Origin: Branchiostoma floridae | Lineage: Eukaryota; Chordata; Leptocardii; Amphioxiformes; Branchiostomatidae | DNA: 64,000 bases | Assembly: GCF_000003815.2 (NCBI RefSeq) | Contig: NC_049995.1 | Coordinates: forward strand, 17,249,652 to 17,313,651 | Reading direction: 5' to 3' | Shown: positions 21,111 through 33,461 of the stretch, one piece after another | How positions within the stretch are numbered: the stretch's first letter is position 1 | Layout: every line of letters begins with the position of its first letter | Position numbers and translations under genes: made by a program | Notes under the pieces: model-generated | Seen by the model: the letters and a program-made list of their open reading frames with translations, nothing else | What the model was told of the DNA's origin: nothing | Databases searched by the model: none

Positions 21111-23420
21111 GTCTCATTGATGAGTTTTTTTGTTCCCATAGACTTCTATGTTATAATTCTTGGTTTACTTGGGTGCATTCATAATGAAGCTACATGTACG
21201 TGAAATTTCAGCAGATTTTTCATTCTATGTTTAGCACATTTACCCTATATCGTGGGAAAAAATTCAACTATACATAGGTTCTTTTTTTTATAGCAATTAC
21301 AAACTGCGATTAGTCAATCCCCACAAAAGGCACTTTTTCGCTGTTAGTGTACAACCGCACCACTCAGAACCCAGGACTGTGTACCTTCGACCTAGCACGC
21401 GGCTGCAAAACTACCTGCTAATTTCTTCAGTTAAAAGCAAGCTTTCACCAATTAAATCTAACTTTTGAGATCGGATCCACTGGAATTTCTCACCGCTAAA
21501 AACACGAGTCCAAGCAATACATGAAATAAAGACTGGTCACTGGGTCAGGAAAACAAATTACAAGTCACATTAGGTCGAATAAAGACATAGACGTCCCAGC
21601 TTTAAGTTTATTTTTTGGCTCGGATCTCTTTTAGGGTACCCACTCAGAGTAATACATCAATGAGACCTTACTTTTAATGTATTAATCAAAAAAATCTATC
21701 AAAGGAAAGAATGTGTTAACATACATAACATTACAGCATTGCAAAATGAATGTGAAATACTTCATTGCAGCTTTTCAGAGAATTAAGTGCTCTAAAAGGA
21801 AAGATTTTGTTTCTTGCAAGATATAGACCCAAGCTGGTCTGGACAGGCTGCCCTGTACCTCCTGTCAGGATATAATCCTGAGGTCCTTGTTATCCTGTCA
21901 TCATTAATTGACCATGACATCTGGCTACTGTCTTAAGTCAACGATGTTCTCTGGGTGTGTGTGTGGGGGGGGGGGGGGGGTCTTGAAATTTGTCTCAAAA
22001 GCAGCATGATATATTCCCAGCACTACAAAAAAATATCACATCAAGTTCCCTATGCACAATGTTTGTTGGGCCTTATGACAGTTTTCAAATTCCCAGGAAC
22101 ACAATACACATATACCATAATACCCTCATTGTTTAGAATAGTAGCAGATGTCACGGCAGGGCACAGACACACTGGACATGATGATTAATTTACAATACTT
22201 CAAGCAGATGTTGGAAAAATATATGATGTTTCCTGACCAGAAGAGGTTCCTCTGACAGCCACTTTTGCTGCTAAAAAACAGTACGATCTTTTACCCCAAG
22301 ATCTGCTTGGACATCAGTGCTTAGCTTCTGTCTTGTCCAATTTGCATTGAAGCTGAGAGTGTATGCCTTTGGGAAAAGGCTTCCCACAGATTCTACTCTT
22401 CACAAACTGTAGACTAGCATTAATATGAGAAAATCTACAGAAGTTTCATTACATTTTCCTCTGTCTATGAGGTGTTTGGAATCTAAAAAATGCAAGAGTC
22501 AACATTCACCATAATCCGTCCCACTGGTAAATATTTACTCTGTAAATTTTCTGGGCAAATATAATCATATTTTTCTGAGTAACAAGGTTAGTATAGAATC
22601 AATCTTAAACTTTGTCAGAGCTTATAGGACCTCAATTTAGAAGGAACTCAAGGGGCTATGTCCCCTATCCTATATTCCAGTTGTGGTCAGTTCCAGGCCA
22701 AGGGAATGCTGCCCTGCCAAATCCCTTAGGGGGTAATACAGACCAGGCACACAGACTCACACAACTTCTTTTGGCTTTGTGGCCTGTAACATGTACATAT
22801 GGCCCAGTGAGACAGAGGAGCTAGTTAGCTCCAAGACAATTTTGTAGAGTAGAGTAGACCTTGACCTATTAAAGATGCACTCATCTTAGGGGGATTGAAA
22901 TTTGAAAGTGTTGCATCAAGTATCAACATGTGTATAAAACAGCGGTAGTCCTTCTCTGTGTTGAGGACAACATGCATATGGGAGTCACCAGGACCAGATT
23001 AGTCATGCTTGGCCTCACATTACAGGAACTAGGATTTTGATGTACAATTCATTTTGAATCTTGAGAGAAAAGACAAGTACTCTACTCTGCAAGTACCCGA
23101 GCATGCCTTAATTAAGATACAATTGACATAAATATCGTAACCATTTTGCTATTACAAAAGGAATTTGTAAATATCTAATATTAGTGAATACTGCCTTGAA
23201 ATGTGTTTGAGACAATTCCCGTATTTGCTTAACTTCATCAGATTCTCACAAACTGGTCTGAAAGTCAGGCAACTGTTGAGCATTCTCAACTGTTGATCAT
23301 TGTCCTGGCCTAATGTCTCTCGGGGGATTTAGAGGAGGACTTTCACCTCTTTTTGACCCTTCTTGAAAGACTGGAGGAGAGTAGAAAAATCTTCCCCTGG
23401 CTCCTGGGAGGGTCTGCATG
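21110..23420. other. interior of the 9.9-kb element, no gene seen
   Basis: AT-rich and without convincing coding frames. It includes a G run at 21966-21980. Stretches near 21830-22030 resemble 25480-25700 (GGCAGGCT, TTAAGTCAACGATGTTCTCTGGG), hinting at an old internal duplication about 3.65 kb apart. Confidence 0.35.
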
Positions 23421-23429
23421 GGGGGGTGT

Positions 23430-24495
23430 TGGTAACGCTTAACAGTGAATTCAGGAGACCCGGTAACGCTTAACGGTAAATTCAGGAGGCCCGGTAACGC
23501 TTAACGGTAAATTCAGAAGGAGTTACAAAGCATTACACTTAAGTAACATCGACGTGCATTACTATTCATACAATGCAAGAGTTAGTTATATGGGGGAAAA
23601 TATTACTCTCCAAGCAGAGGTCGAGTCGCGTAGATATGGTAGTGGTCGGAAAAATTACACCGGCGCTCCTCTTAAGGGGGGGGGGGTCTGGGGGTATGCT
23701 CCCCCGGGAAAATTTTAAAATCAAGACCCTCTTAAATGCTATTTCCTGCATTTTTTGGCAAATTTTGCCGACTGACTAAGCTAGGTTGATTTTGACATTT
23801 TCATCAAATTACACATTGTTATAGTTTTGGCCGTCGACTCCAGAGCCCCTGACATATTTTGCTATTTCGATTCGAGCTCGGAAGGCACGAGGCATTGCAA
23901 TAGTGCGGGGAAATTTCAAAATCTGGACCGTCTGAAACGCCATTTACTGCCTTTCGAAGGACAGCAGATTTTGCTGCAAGACGAAGCTAAATTGAATAAC
24001 ATTTTATTAGAGAGAAAAGTTTTTTTGTGCGAAAACCCACGCCCCTAACATACTTTCGCCATGTCATCGTGAGCGCCAAGGGCGCAAGCCGTCGCAAGGG
24101 AGGTCCGGAGAAACCTCTTTTTTTTTTTTACCAAAACTAAGCTTAGTTTGACACTAAAATCTGTTTTTGAGGGCAACGCTTCTGCAACATATTTTACCCT
24201 GTCCAGAGCCGAAGGCCGGGAGGCTCAGAGAAATTTTGAAACATGGACCCTTTGAAATGCCATTTCCTGCATTTTCAGGGGTTCTATCTGGCATTAGACT
24301 TTGTGTGTATAACGGGTTACGAAGAATGTCTTGGTAACGCTTAACGGTGAATTCGGGATAACAAATAACGATTAACGTTGAATTACAACAAACAATAACG
24401 CTTCACGAAGAATATAACGATTAACGTTGAACTAGAGCAGGTCGGTAACGATTAACGGTGAATTAAAATGGCTTGTAACGCTTAACAGAAAAAGG
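23430..24495. repeat. TAACGCTTAACGG short repeats bracketing a degenerate tandem repeat
   Basis: At least three close copies of GGTAACGCTTAACGG(T)AATTCAG at 23430-23520 and about seven looser copies (TAACGATTAACG, TAACGCTTCACG) at 24320-24490. Between them lie three or four diverged units sharing AAATTTTAAAATC..GACCCT..AAATGCCATTTCCTGC (about 23700, 23905, 24215). A related trace occurs at 28215-28350. No protein recognised. Confidence 0.55.
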
Positions 24496-26017
24496 CATGC
24501 AGCCTCTCTCCTGGAATTCGCACATGCATGGGCCCACACTATTGCACTAGGCCAAATGGTTTGATTGGTGGCACTTGAACACCACTGTTACAATACCCCC
24601 CCCCCCCCCTCCCTTTTTCTTTTTTAGATTCATCCTCGACCTCGACCCTCCAAGTTCGATATTCCTGTCCGGCATACTTAGCCATTACTCACAGGGTCAG
24701 TGTTGTGCAATCACTGAAACAATAGAGGCGAGTAGAAACAGTTTCCTGACTCAAGCGAATTGGAACTGGTGAAACTTGAACTGCTAAGCTACTTGGATCA
24801 ATTTCAAAATTCATTGAACTATAACCCTGTTAGAAAAAGTGGGACACTTTCACAGTCTTCCACTGCTTCCAGAAAAGAAGTCAAACCCCAAAAGCTTAGA
24901 TTGTAGCTCTCAGCAGTCCATATTATTTCTAGAATAGCCACTTGTTTTTACTTGTCCCCATTGTTATCTATACCAATTAAAAGTCTTTAATTTTTTTCAG
25001 TATGTTTACTATATATTCTGCATGTTTCATGTTGCAATTAGGCCTCAGGCAAGAACTTGCAAATAAAACTTTCTATATTAGAATCACAGGGGATAGGCCA
25101 TAGTTGACTTTTGAATTTTGGTTCACCGTCAGTGCCCAGACTAATACTAGTAACTAAGTTGGGGTGCCTCTGAGTTTTACACGAGAGAGTTCCGATCAAG
25201 CTCTGTAGGATGAATATTACCAACGTCCTGGGCAGGCCCTGGTACGTAACATTTTGGCTATGCGCGTAAAGACCGATGGGAATGCGGGAGTAATAGCCAG
25301 AGGAGTGCACTGAAGTCATGTTATTGCAAGACCCTGTGTCTAGGTGAGTTTGTAACATGTACATGTAGCTTGTCATCATCTATATGTGTCTTAAGAAATA
25401 GATATTTCTTTTCTTCCTAGCTAGTAGACATACAGAAGATCAATACCTAAAGATAGATTTTCGTACACAAACTGACTGGGCAGGCTACCTTCTGTGGAGA
25501 AGCTATAAGCAAGGAGGTACCTCCTTGCTATACCCGAGTCCTTAGGTCTGTTATCTTTGAGCAATTGGCCGTGAAATCAAGCTGCTCTCTTAAGTAAACA
25601 ATGTTCTCTGGGGGCTGATCTCAGAACCTCATGAGGGAAGTTATGTGAAGGCCTTCATGGTAGATTTTCCCAGGCCCAACATGATATTCCCAACACTTTT
25701 GACTGGAAAGGCTTGTACTAAAATCTCATTGCTTAGAAAGCTGATGCAGCTTTCATCTCCAAGACTGTAAGTTGACACACCTACACTGTACATTAGGCCA
25801 TAGCAGCCAAGTACTTTATGTTGTAGAGTAGAGCAGGGTTTCTTCGGCCAGGTAGGAAACGGGTGGTGTTGTAGCCTAATGGTTGTACTTGAACAATTGC
25901 AAGTGACACTAGGGATGTGGCCATGACAGTAGTTGTACAGACTGACATTTATGGTGTCTATTTTGAAGATTCAGCCATCTAATGTTTTTTTAGTCATTTT
26001 TTTCCCTATGCCATTAG
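24496..26017. other. interior of the 9.9-kb element, no gene seen
   Basis: Contains a C run at 24594-24608 and a possible SINE piece around 24713-24760 that shares GAGGCGAGTAGAA.CAGTTT with 52290-52320. The 113-codon minus-strand frame at 25038-25379 matches nothing I know. Confidence 0.3.
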
Positions 26018-26025
26018 ACTTCTAT

Positions 26026-26531
26026 TTATTTTATTTATTCATTTGTTCAGCTGTTTACAAACAGCCAGGGCTGCCCAACTAGCCGTAGGCTATTGTCAAG
26101 GGCTAACCCTGTACATGTTCGCACATGTTTGCACACGGCGGGTTATACCGCCCCTTACGGGGTGACACACCCGTCCGGGTGAATGATGTAGATCACCATG
26201 TGGCTGATACGAGACAGAGGTTCGCCAGGCCTCCATCCGGGCGATTTGAAGTGAATCACCAACTCCCGACAGAAGGATTTGCACCAACGCACACCGCACC
26301 ATCCCACGTGTGGGGGTTCTTTAACGTGCATGGGGTGTGGCTCTCCCCATACACGGGACCTCCATTTGACGTCCTATCCGAGGGAAGACTCATTTTTCGC
26401 TTGAGTAAAGTGAGGAAAGTCGTGTAAAGTGCCTTTCCCAAGGACACAAGACCGGCAACACGACAGGCGGATTCGAACCGGCGATCTCTCGGTCACGGGC
26501 CGAAGACACTACCACTGTGCTACGCGGCCCC
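26026..26531 (-). mobile_element. tRNA-derived SINE with conserved central domain
   Basis: About 506 bp on the minus strand. The tRNA-like head has an A box (TAGCACAGTGGTAGTG) and a B box (GGTTCGAATCC) near 26465-26530. The body includes CCTTGGGAAAGGCACTT and the well-spread block with GTTCTTTAACGTGCA, and the tail is AATAAATAAAATAAATAG. It is flanked by the 8-bp direct repeat ACTTCTAT (26018-26025, 26532-26539). It inserted into the 9.9-kb element. Confidence 0.85.
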
Positions 26532-26539
26532 ACTTCTAT

Positions 26540-29500
26540 CACTTTTGCAGTCTGCAGGGGATGCCATCCACAAAATTTACTTGCTGTGGCATTTAAGTGG
26601 AACTTCAAAAGTTTATTCACCCACTACTGTGTAACAAACAGCATTCAATGCTTTTAGTTTTGCTTCAGTTCTACAGGTTTTCAAGTTAGAGTACATGACA
26701 TATTACACAGATACCATGATATCATTACCACTGGTGATTGTATAGATTTGGCAGTAGACCAGGGGGTGTCACTAGGGCACGGGACATCAGGTTATCTTGC
26801 TGACATCTAGGATCTAATCTCTAAACAGATGTTGGGCTAGACAAATGTTGCATGTCCTCATAAGTCTTCTGGAAGTTTCTCTGTAAACCACTACCCCAAC
26901 TTGGAAAGAAGGACTGTCAGAAAACCTAGCTATAGCTGCAGGTAAAAAAACAATGCCATCTTATCTGTTATCATAACCTTTCTTCTAAGGATTGGAGATA
27001 AATTTAGCTTCTTTCTGCTCCAGGACTGCATAGGAGCTAAAAAGGGTGGATACTGGATAACAAGTCAAGTCAAAGTCAATTGCACAACATTTGTAAAACT
27101 GACCAGTACAAAGTAGGGCAAACATACATAGGACTGGTCAGTATTGTTTAAGACAGCTAAAGATGAAAAAGACTTCCACTTACATTTAAAGGACCATAGA
27201 GGGAATCTTCATAATGAAGAGTCTAAAGATCAAGGAACTTATCATAAAAAGAATACTTAGAAGTATGAAGGAGGCACAAACATTCATCATTCTAAAGGAA
27301 AATTTCTTTTTTCTCTTTCTTGATGAGGTGTTAAGAATCCATCTAAAAGTCAGCTTTAATTTAGGGTTTGAGTTATAATCTGTGGAAATCTGTTTAAAAA
27401 AATTGCCTTCAATCTTTGTCCAATTTAAGTGATGGATAAAAGGTAAATTCTATATATATTAATTCTATTCAAGGGGCACTGTGCAGCTCTCATGCACTGA
27501 TGATGCAGTATCTTTTTCTTCAATCTGTGAAAGGGAGAAGTCACTACCAGCCTTCCCCTAGAACAAAGACCCTTACACTGACCCATCCCACATGGGAGGT
27601 GTGGTATTCTCCCACATGCTGGCACAAGCTCAGGCACTGGCAGTGTGTATATCTGGGGTCACCGTAAGGTGGCCACATGTCACCATATCATATTTCAGTA
27701 TAGGTGCCCTCAGTTTGTTCAAACAAGGAGCCTTGGTTCAAACATGTGTGACTCGATGACAGACTCAGATAACTTGTACAGTATTTTTTTTTTAAGGACA
27801 TTTTTCTTTTAACAAGAATTTCCTTTCACAACGCAATAATACTATCTGCACAAATGCATTTTTACTCTGTACATCATCTGAGCAGAACTCCTTGAGGTTG
27901 CCCAGGTACCCTGGGGGCCAGCCGGGATAGGGCAGCTAGGACAGTTAATTGTGGCTTGGCTCCCCAAACAAAACACGTTACGTAGCTACCCGGTCCTGTC
28001 TGGCTCCCAGGCAGGGTAAGCTTTTGGTGATATAAGTAAGTCAATCCTGGCAAAGGCAACAACAAATTCAACATACTTATAAGATACATGTAACTTAACA
28101 TAGTTACTTAAAAGTTATAGACTATAGACCAAAGACATCTACTCTACTTGTTATAGGATCAGTCTTTCAGCCCCTGGGCTTCCAATATACCTTGAAAGTA
28201 ATGGTTTTTAGGGTGACGCTTCCGCAAATAATTTCCTTATGACCAGTGCTGAAGGGGCACAATTTCATGCATTTTCTTGGGTAAAGTTTGTCGGTAGACA
28301 AGTTAAGTTTAATAAATGAAATTTTGATTACGCTTCACGTACAATTCATATCAATTACGCTTGCAGTAAAGTTTCCCAGTGACATGACAAGAGACACAAA
28401 ACAATGACCCCTTGCAGACTCTCTTTCTGTGATCACAAGTTTCTCCACTAAAGTTTCCCCGTGGAGACTGACATGCAGCCAGTGAAAAGTTGGGGAATTT
28501 TATCACAGGCAGATCAATTATACATGGTTTGGTGCACCATAGGAAGGGATTATACATGTAGCCAGGGAAAATTTTTTAGTACATCCTAACTCCAGGTTTA
28601 AAACATGACAAGAATACTTTTATAGGAAGAACATTGACCATGGAAGTGTACACAATAAGCTCATTTTGACAATTTTTTCCAAACCAACTTTCCTGAAACA
28701 TACATTTTGTAAATCTACTCTGCTTCTTAGAAATCATTTCAATGTCATGAATTCAACATTTGCAATAAGTATGTCCTACTTAGAATATTTGTGAGAAAAT
28801 ATGATTTTTGAGGGTTAAAAACTTTTGTTGACCTTTTCCTGACCTGTTTGCTTTCCTTAGGTTTAAGAAAGACTATGTGACCTAGTCTGAACTGTATCAT
28901 ATTTCCTGGTGGACTGGTTGAAGCAGGCTGGACAGTCAACACAAAACAGATGTAATAGCCACAGTACAAAGACCCATCTATTGTAGGCAGTTCGACAATC
29001 TTCAGCCAGACTGACAAATATGACAAATAGTAAAAGATTAAACTTAATGGTCACTTCAGCCTATTTAGAGTCAGACCAAAGATACTAATGAAAATAACAG
29101 ATTTCTTGTTTCTCTATGGTACAAGGTGTGCATACATGTACATGTACATGTCACATGTGTACATGCTGTTATTAAAAGGCAACTTTATGTGTATGAGGAC
29201 AAAAGGGCTTACGGTCAACTCTTCAATAAGAAAACAATAAAGGTAGTTTTGTGATGACTTTTGAGTCTACTAGTACATCCACCAGCCTGAAAGTTTTCTG
29301 CAAGGTTTTCTCTGTCTGAGGCTAAGTGGGGTCCCATCATCACTCACATGGGACTGATACAAATCAATCAGCGATGCCATGTTACACACTAATCCTTACG
29401 TAAATCCAAGCAGCAGCTAAACCAGCAGGGGTGTCAGCTACTGGTGAATGACAAGACTTCAAGCCAGTGGAGATAGGGGAAAGAGTCCACTTACATGTAG

Positions 29501-29939
29501 CTTACATGTAGGACTTTTGTGAATTATGATAAACCTTTTGAATAAAATTTGTTCAAAACTGCGGGACAACTTAAAGAACGTAAGGGTAAGGGTCCTTCCC
29601 GGTGTAAGTGGTTCAAAACATAAAGTCTCAGATGGCCACACCTGGGCAATTGCTGTCATATTGAGGTCACTTGAGTTAGCAAATGGCTGCCACTGCAAAC
29701 CCTTTCAACAGTTCTACTAAAACCAATCATTCATCTGTTCATTTATTCCTTCATTCTGTTATTCAAAGTCTAGTCTGATCTGATTTTATGACTCGCTCTC
29801 AGCCATACTAGTACATGTACAGGTTGGTTATTTGGTATTACTCGAACTCTTGAAAATATCCTATTGGACTGAGAGAGATGCCATTAAAGGTTCTAAAAAT
29901 TACTGGGTATTGTTATATGAGGCAGTGACAAAGTGTTTG
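26540..29939. other. interior of the 9.9-kb element, no gene seen
   Basis: About 3.4 kb of AT-rich sequence without a recognisable coding region or RNA gene. It includes a TACATG microsatellite near 29133-29160. Small frames (27425-27637 and others) show no known motif. Confidence 0.35.
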
Positions 29940-30480
29940 TGTCAAAATTACAATAAACCCTTTGAAATGAGCCTGGCAAAATATAGGAAATACTCAAATA
30001 GCATGATAACAAAGAAATTTTCCGCTACATCTTGAGCCTTCAGCACGTGAGCCGCTGATCGAGTAACTGTACTAATTACACTGTGGTGAGATGTCAGGTA
30101 TTACAGATCTGTTGCAGGTTAACAGGACTCTGTGTGCTATTATTTTCATAGTGAACATTAAGTTGATGATTTTAGGTACATTTTGAACTAGTATACAGAC
30201 TATATTCATATAGACTGCACTCTGATTGCATTCACCTGTATGGAGATTGCAGATAGGTAACTGCAGTGTACAGATAGGTGTATGCAGTCTTAGCACATTT
30301 ACTGTAGTGTGCAGATAGCTGACTGCAGTCTGCAGTGAGGTATCTGCTATCTGCAGATACCTATCTGCACCTGCAGATAGGTGACTGCAATGTGCAGATA
30401 GGTGACTGCAGTCTGCAGATAGGTGACTGCAATCTGCAGATATCGTATGGAGAATTTCTCGTTTTAGTTGAGAATGTGTT
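29940..30480 (-). repeat. right TIR with CTGCAG-rich minisatellite
   Basis: Reverse complement of the left TIR. The outermost 60 bp are nearly identical; the minisatellite here has fewer units. It is read through by the truncated RING frame from 30737, giving a CSHLSAD-type peptide repeat. Confidence 0.8.
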
Positions 30481-30737
30481 TGTTGGAGTCTCTCACACAT
30501 ATTTGCAGCCATGAGATTGTCTGGCAAACCTGCGACCCCTTGACGTGGCAGCCTGACCTGCTGACGACAATTTGGGCACTGGAAGGTCCCTCCCCTCCCT
30601 GCATGGTCCTGTAGACAGTCCTGACAGAAGGTGTGCTGACAGGGCAGCACCTTGGGCCTGGTGAACAGCTCCAGGCAGATGCTGCAGGTCAGTTCTTCTC
30701 GGAACTGTGTCCCCAAACTTGACGATGCAGCCGCCAT
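30481..30737 (-). pseudogene. TRIM-NHL gene, 5' part (RING), split from its body by the 9.9-kb element
   Basis: RING portion of the gene whose body is 18923-20568: MAAASSSLG start, ligands C18, C21, C33, H35, C38, C41, C55, C58 all present, then GVAGLPDNLMAANMCERLQQ. The frame enters the transposon TIR and remains open to 30072, for 221 codons in total. A chimeric RING protein with a Ser-Ala-Cys-His-Leu repeat tail is therefore possible. An isolated RING could still bind an E2 enzyme. The distance to the promoter is also changed, because an LTR element separates this start from its TATA box. Confidence 0.85.
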
Positions 30738-30873
30738 TTTGTTGTCTTTTCGACCTTCTGCAGTAACCCCTCCAAAGTTACAGAACCGGTTTCAGCCTTA
30801 GGCTAAAAATGATGCAAAGATAGTTAGCACATACTAAGTACCTGACTTGTACAATTACAATGTACGTGTTCAG

Positions 30874-31043
30874 TGTTAACTGGACTCCGATTCCCCTGAT
30901 GCTTGGGAATAAACACGCACACACACAGACGTATTTGTGTATTCACTCAGTCGTGCCTCAAACTAGACTGCCCTCCCCAGCCCCAGTCCGCATGCGTGGA
31001 CTGTTCCATTGGCAAGGGGGGGACAACCATACTAAATCTAACA
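30874..31043 (-). repeat. 3' LTR of the gag-only element
   Basis: 170 bp, near-identical to 33284-33461, with TG...CA ends. The polypurine tract adjoins it at 31044. Confidence 0.88.
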
Positions 31044-31833
31044 TTCCCCCTTTTCTTTTTCTTTGGCTACTCTACATGAATGTTATATATTAAGTTTTAA
31101 ACAATGAAATTTGTTGGCAGTTTATAAAATGGTCTATGATAATTATAACGTTAGACATGTAAAGGTTAAATACTAAGGCTGTAAAAATACTATTGATGAA
31201 CAAATATTTTTACTGCAGTGTAGGCAAAAGAATGTACAGAATGTCATACAATACATGCTTTGCAATATGGTGATACAATAAACTTCTTTCATCAAAAGTG
31301 CCATACAAAATACTTGTCTCATCACAAAATACTTGTCTCATCACAACAGAGTAATACAATATACTGTCTTGTCTCATCACCACAAGAGTAAAGCAATACA
31401 TTCTTCTCACCAATACTTCCCCTTTTCTTTTTTCTTCTTAGAATGTCCATCTGACTTTGAGCGTCCTGATGGTAAAATAATCGCTCTGACCATAAGTGTA
31501 TGTTTTCATCTTAACCAAGCACTCTTCTACACATTTCTTGTAATACAATTGCTTCTCACACAGCTTTTTAGAACATCAAATTTGCGTCTTTCCTCACGAC
31601 AGTCGACACTGATATAAATGTGCCAACACAAACATCTGTGCTCAGAAAAAGAAAAAAACTACTCACACATAGATAATGCATGCTACAAAGTACATATCAA
31701 CCTTGTGCAGTTTCACATCTCTTGTACGTAATAACCTTATAGCTTCACATTTCTTGATAACTCGTTAAACGTTGATCGGTCCATATACCGTAAGAAGATA
31801 GATATGTCCACATGACTGTTTACAACGATCAGT

Positions 31834-32295
31834 TCATGACGGTTCAAAGATGTTCACATATAACACGGATACATATAACACAGTCACTTCTTCCTTGCCT
31901 TCTTTGCTGTTTTCGCTGACATGTGCTTCTGCGTTAGCGTTTTCGTTGCTGTCTTTTATGTTGACTTCATGACTGATTTGGCCTTCTAGGCTTTCAGTTT
32001 CTACTATGACAGACTGTGCTGCCAGCGCCTGTTTTTCCTGACGGCTTTCCAGTTTTTCAAGGCGACCAACCGCGTCCTGGTACTTCTTTGTCAGGCTGTC
32101 AGTCTGGAGAATGACGCTGTTTAGGTCCGTCGCATCCTCTACGGACCCTTCCGACATCATGCACTCGGAAGCACCATGGGCAAACATCACCGTAAACTTT
32201 GTATCTTCAGTCTCTGTTGTGTAGGCCTCCTCTGTCGTCGCATCTGGACATTTCCGAACCAAGTGCCGGAAAGAGCCGCAACCGTGACAACGCAT
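31834..32295 (-). other. gag-type zinc-knuckle part of the LTR element (fossil)
   Basis: Contains a CCHC zinc knuckle, CHGCGSFRHLVRKC (C-x2-C-x4-H-x4-C), as in nucleocapsid regions that bind element RNA, followed by an acidic, coiled-coil-like tail. Fossil part of the element; no host role assumed. Confidence 0.7.
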
Positions 32296-32464
32296 GAAAT
32301 CGCCATTACGATCTTTTGGATTCAGCTTTTCGCCAGCATAATCAGACTTCTGACCCGATCTATACGCCTGGGGGCCGCCATCTTGGAAGTGTCCTGACTT
32401 GTATGCACGGACGCTGCCATCTTGGAAGTGCCCGTTGCGATTTCTAGCAGTGCCTGTCTGTCCA

Positions 32465-33157
32465 CTATACCACTATACCACGGGACCATTTTGTATTACC
32501 GCCACGGGATGTCTGATAAACTTCCGCTTCTGTTACATGTGCAATCTCTTGCTGAATGCCGACTGAATAAGACGAACGTGTCGATACCAGTTCGTCACTG
32601 AACTTTCTTAAGCTGCTTTTTGCTTGTATGAACAGACTAACTTCTTCCTTGGAATAATCTACTCCAGTCATTACGAGCTTGGCCTCTTCTAGAGTAAGGT
32701 TGGCTCGGCGGACAAGTAGTAGACCCAGTACGGACTCAGGCAAGGTCACATCACCGGCTCTGTTCAGTTTGTTATATAATATGTCAAATGTGGAGATATA
32801 CTCACTGATAGTCGTTGTCGGACCACGGCTGTACTTGTCGAAGGCAACGAATGCCTCCCACAGTCGGCCGGTGTTGTCTCTTCGCAGATGCTTGTCCATT
32901 TTGTCAAGTACATTCTTGAATAATTGCTCAGCGGTAAGTTCCTCCTCCGTGAGTTTTGAACCTAAGAATTCCCTCGTCTTGTGCTCATCTTTTGATCCCT
33001 CCGGTAGACTCAGCAGGATTTCAATACCTCGTTTCTTCTTCGGGATGTTCGTGATTTTATTCCACAGAAGCAACTCGAACCTGAACTGTTCGTAGCTTTT
33101 GTTTGCAAGATCAAGCTGTGGAATTTTTGTCCACGCGCCTCCCTCGCACGCCGCCAT
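32465..33157 (-). other. gag-type capsid part of the LTR element (fossil)
   Basis: 230 residues resembling the Copia/UBN2-type gag core: WTKIPQLDLANKSYEQF near the start, ALxxxILLSLPEGS-like segment, and TTISEYISTFDILYNKL followed by LPESVLGLLLVRRANL. This fold packages RNA in Copia-type elements. Assignment is by resemblance to known gag pattern only. Confidence 0.7.
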
Positions 33158-33283
33158 TTTTGGTCAAATCCGCGCCAAAAACACTGCACACAGAATCGTC
33201 GACAGAACCACGTACACAGTACTAGGGGTCCCGTATGCATGACAGTCCGAACTTCACTACTGGAACCACCCTCTGCTACCATT

Positions 33284-33461
33284 TGTTAACTGGACTCCGA
33301 TTCCCCTGATGCTTGGGAATAAACACGCACACACACAGACGTATAGAACAATGTGTATTCACTCAGTCGTGCCTCAAACTAGACTGCCCTCCCCAGCCCC
33401 AGTCCGCATGCGTGGACTGTTCCATTGGCGAGGGGGGGGACAACCATACTAAATCTAACAT
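33284..33461 (-). repeat. 5' LTR of the gag-only element
   Basis: 178 bp, partner of 30874-31043, followed inward by the initiator-tRNA primer-binding site. Confidence 0.88.

Larger units (their letters stand above)
20569..30480. mobile_element. 9.9-kb TIR DNA transposon inserted in a TRIM gene
   Basis: 9,912 bp bounded by AACACATTCTC and its inverse GAGAATGTGTT. A 4-bp TGTT duplication flanks it (20565-20568 and 30481-30484), and joining the two flanks gives exactly the sequence of intact copies (CTGCTGTTGGAGTCTC). The terminal inverted repeats run roughly 540 bp each (20569 to about 21110, and about 29940 to 30480). Their outer half is a CTGCAG-rich minisatellite. I recognise no transposase or other protein in the interior, which is AT-rich, has short G and C runs and includes a SINE and degenerate repeats. 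It is probably a large non-autonomous element. Target length (4 bp) would fit CMC/Chapaev-like or Ginger-like groups, but the ends do not decide. Confidence 0.88.
30874..33461 (-). mobile_element. short Copia-like LTR element, gag only (fossil)
   Basis: About 2.6 kb, minus orientation. The direct LTRs begin TGTTAGA and end AGTTAACA (element sense), flanked by the 5-bp duplication TTCAG (30869-30873, 33462-33466). Next to the 5' LTR (33262-33281) is a primer-binding site matching the 3' end of animal initiator Met tRNA (TGGTAGCAGAGG...). Next to the 3' LTR is a polypurine tract (31044-31065, GAAAAGGGGGAA). Gag-type coding parts lie at 32465-33157 and 31834-32295. No protease, integrase or reverse transcriptase is recognised, so it is incomplete and looks broken; it would depend on another element. 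The two LTRs are nearly identical apart from one small length difference, suggesting a young insertion. Confidence 0.88.

Noticed and set aside
22612-22824. Possible gene in the interior of the 9.9-kb element
   Set aside because: 70 codons without any motif or homologue known to me, with average composition.
25038-25379. 113-codon minus-strand frame in the 9.9-kb element
   Set aside because: No recognisable motif and no supporting signals; the length is not exceptional for the interval.
26465-26531. tRNA gene on the minus strand
   Set aside because: The A and B boxes belong to the head of a SINE with a target duplication and a long body, and the cloverleaf is not complete.
20569-30480. Reading the 9.9-kb segment as an intron of the split TRIM gene
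   Set aside because: It has terminal inverted repeats and a TGTT target duplication, no GT-AG pair at the borders, and all sister genes are continuous here.
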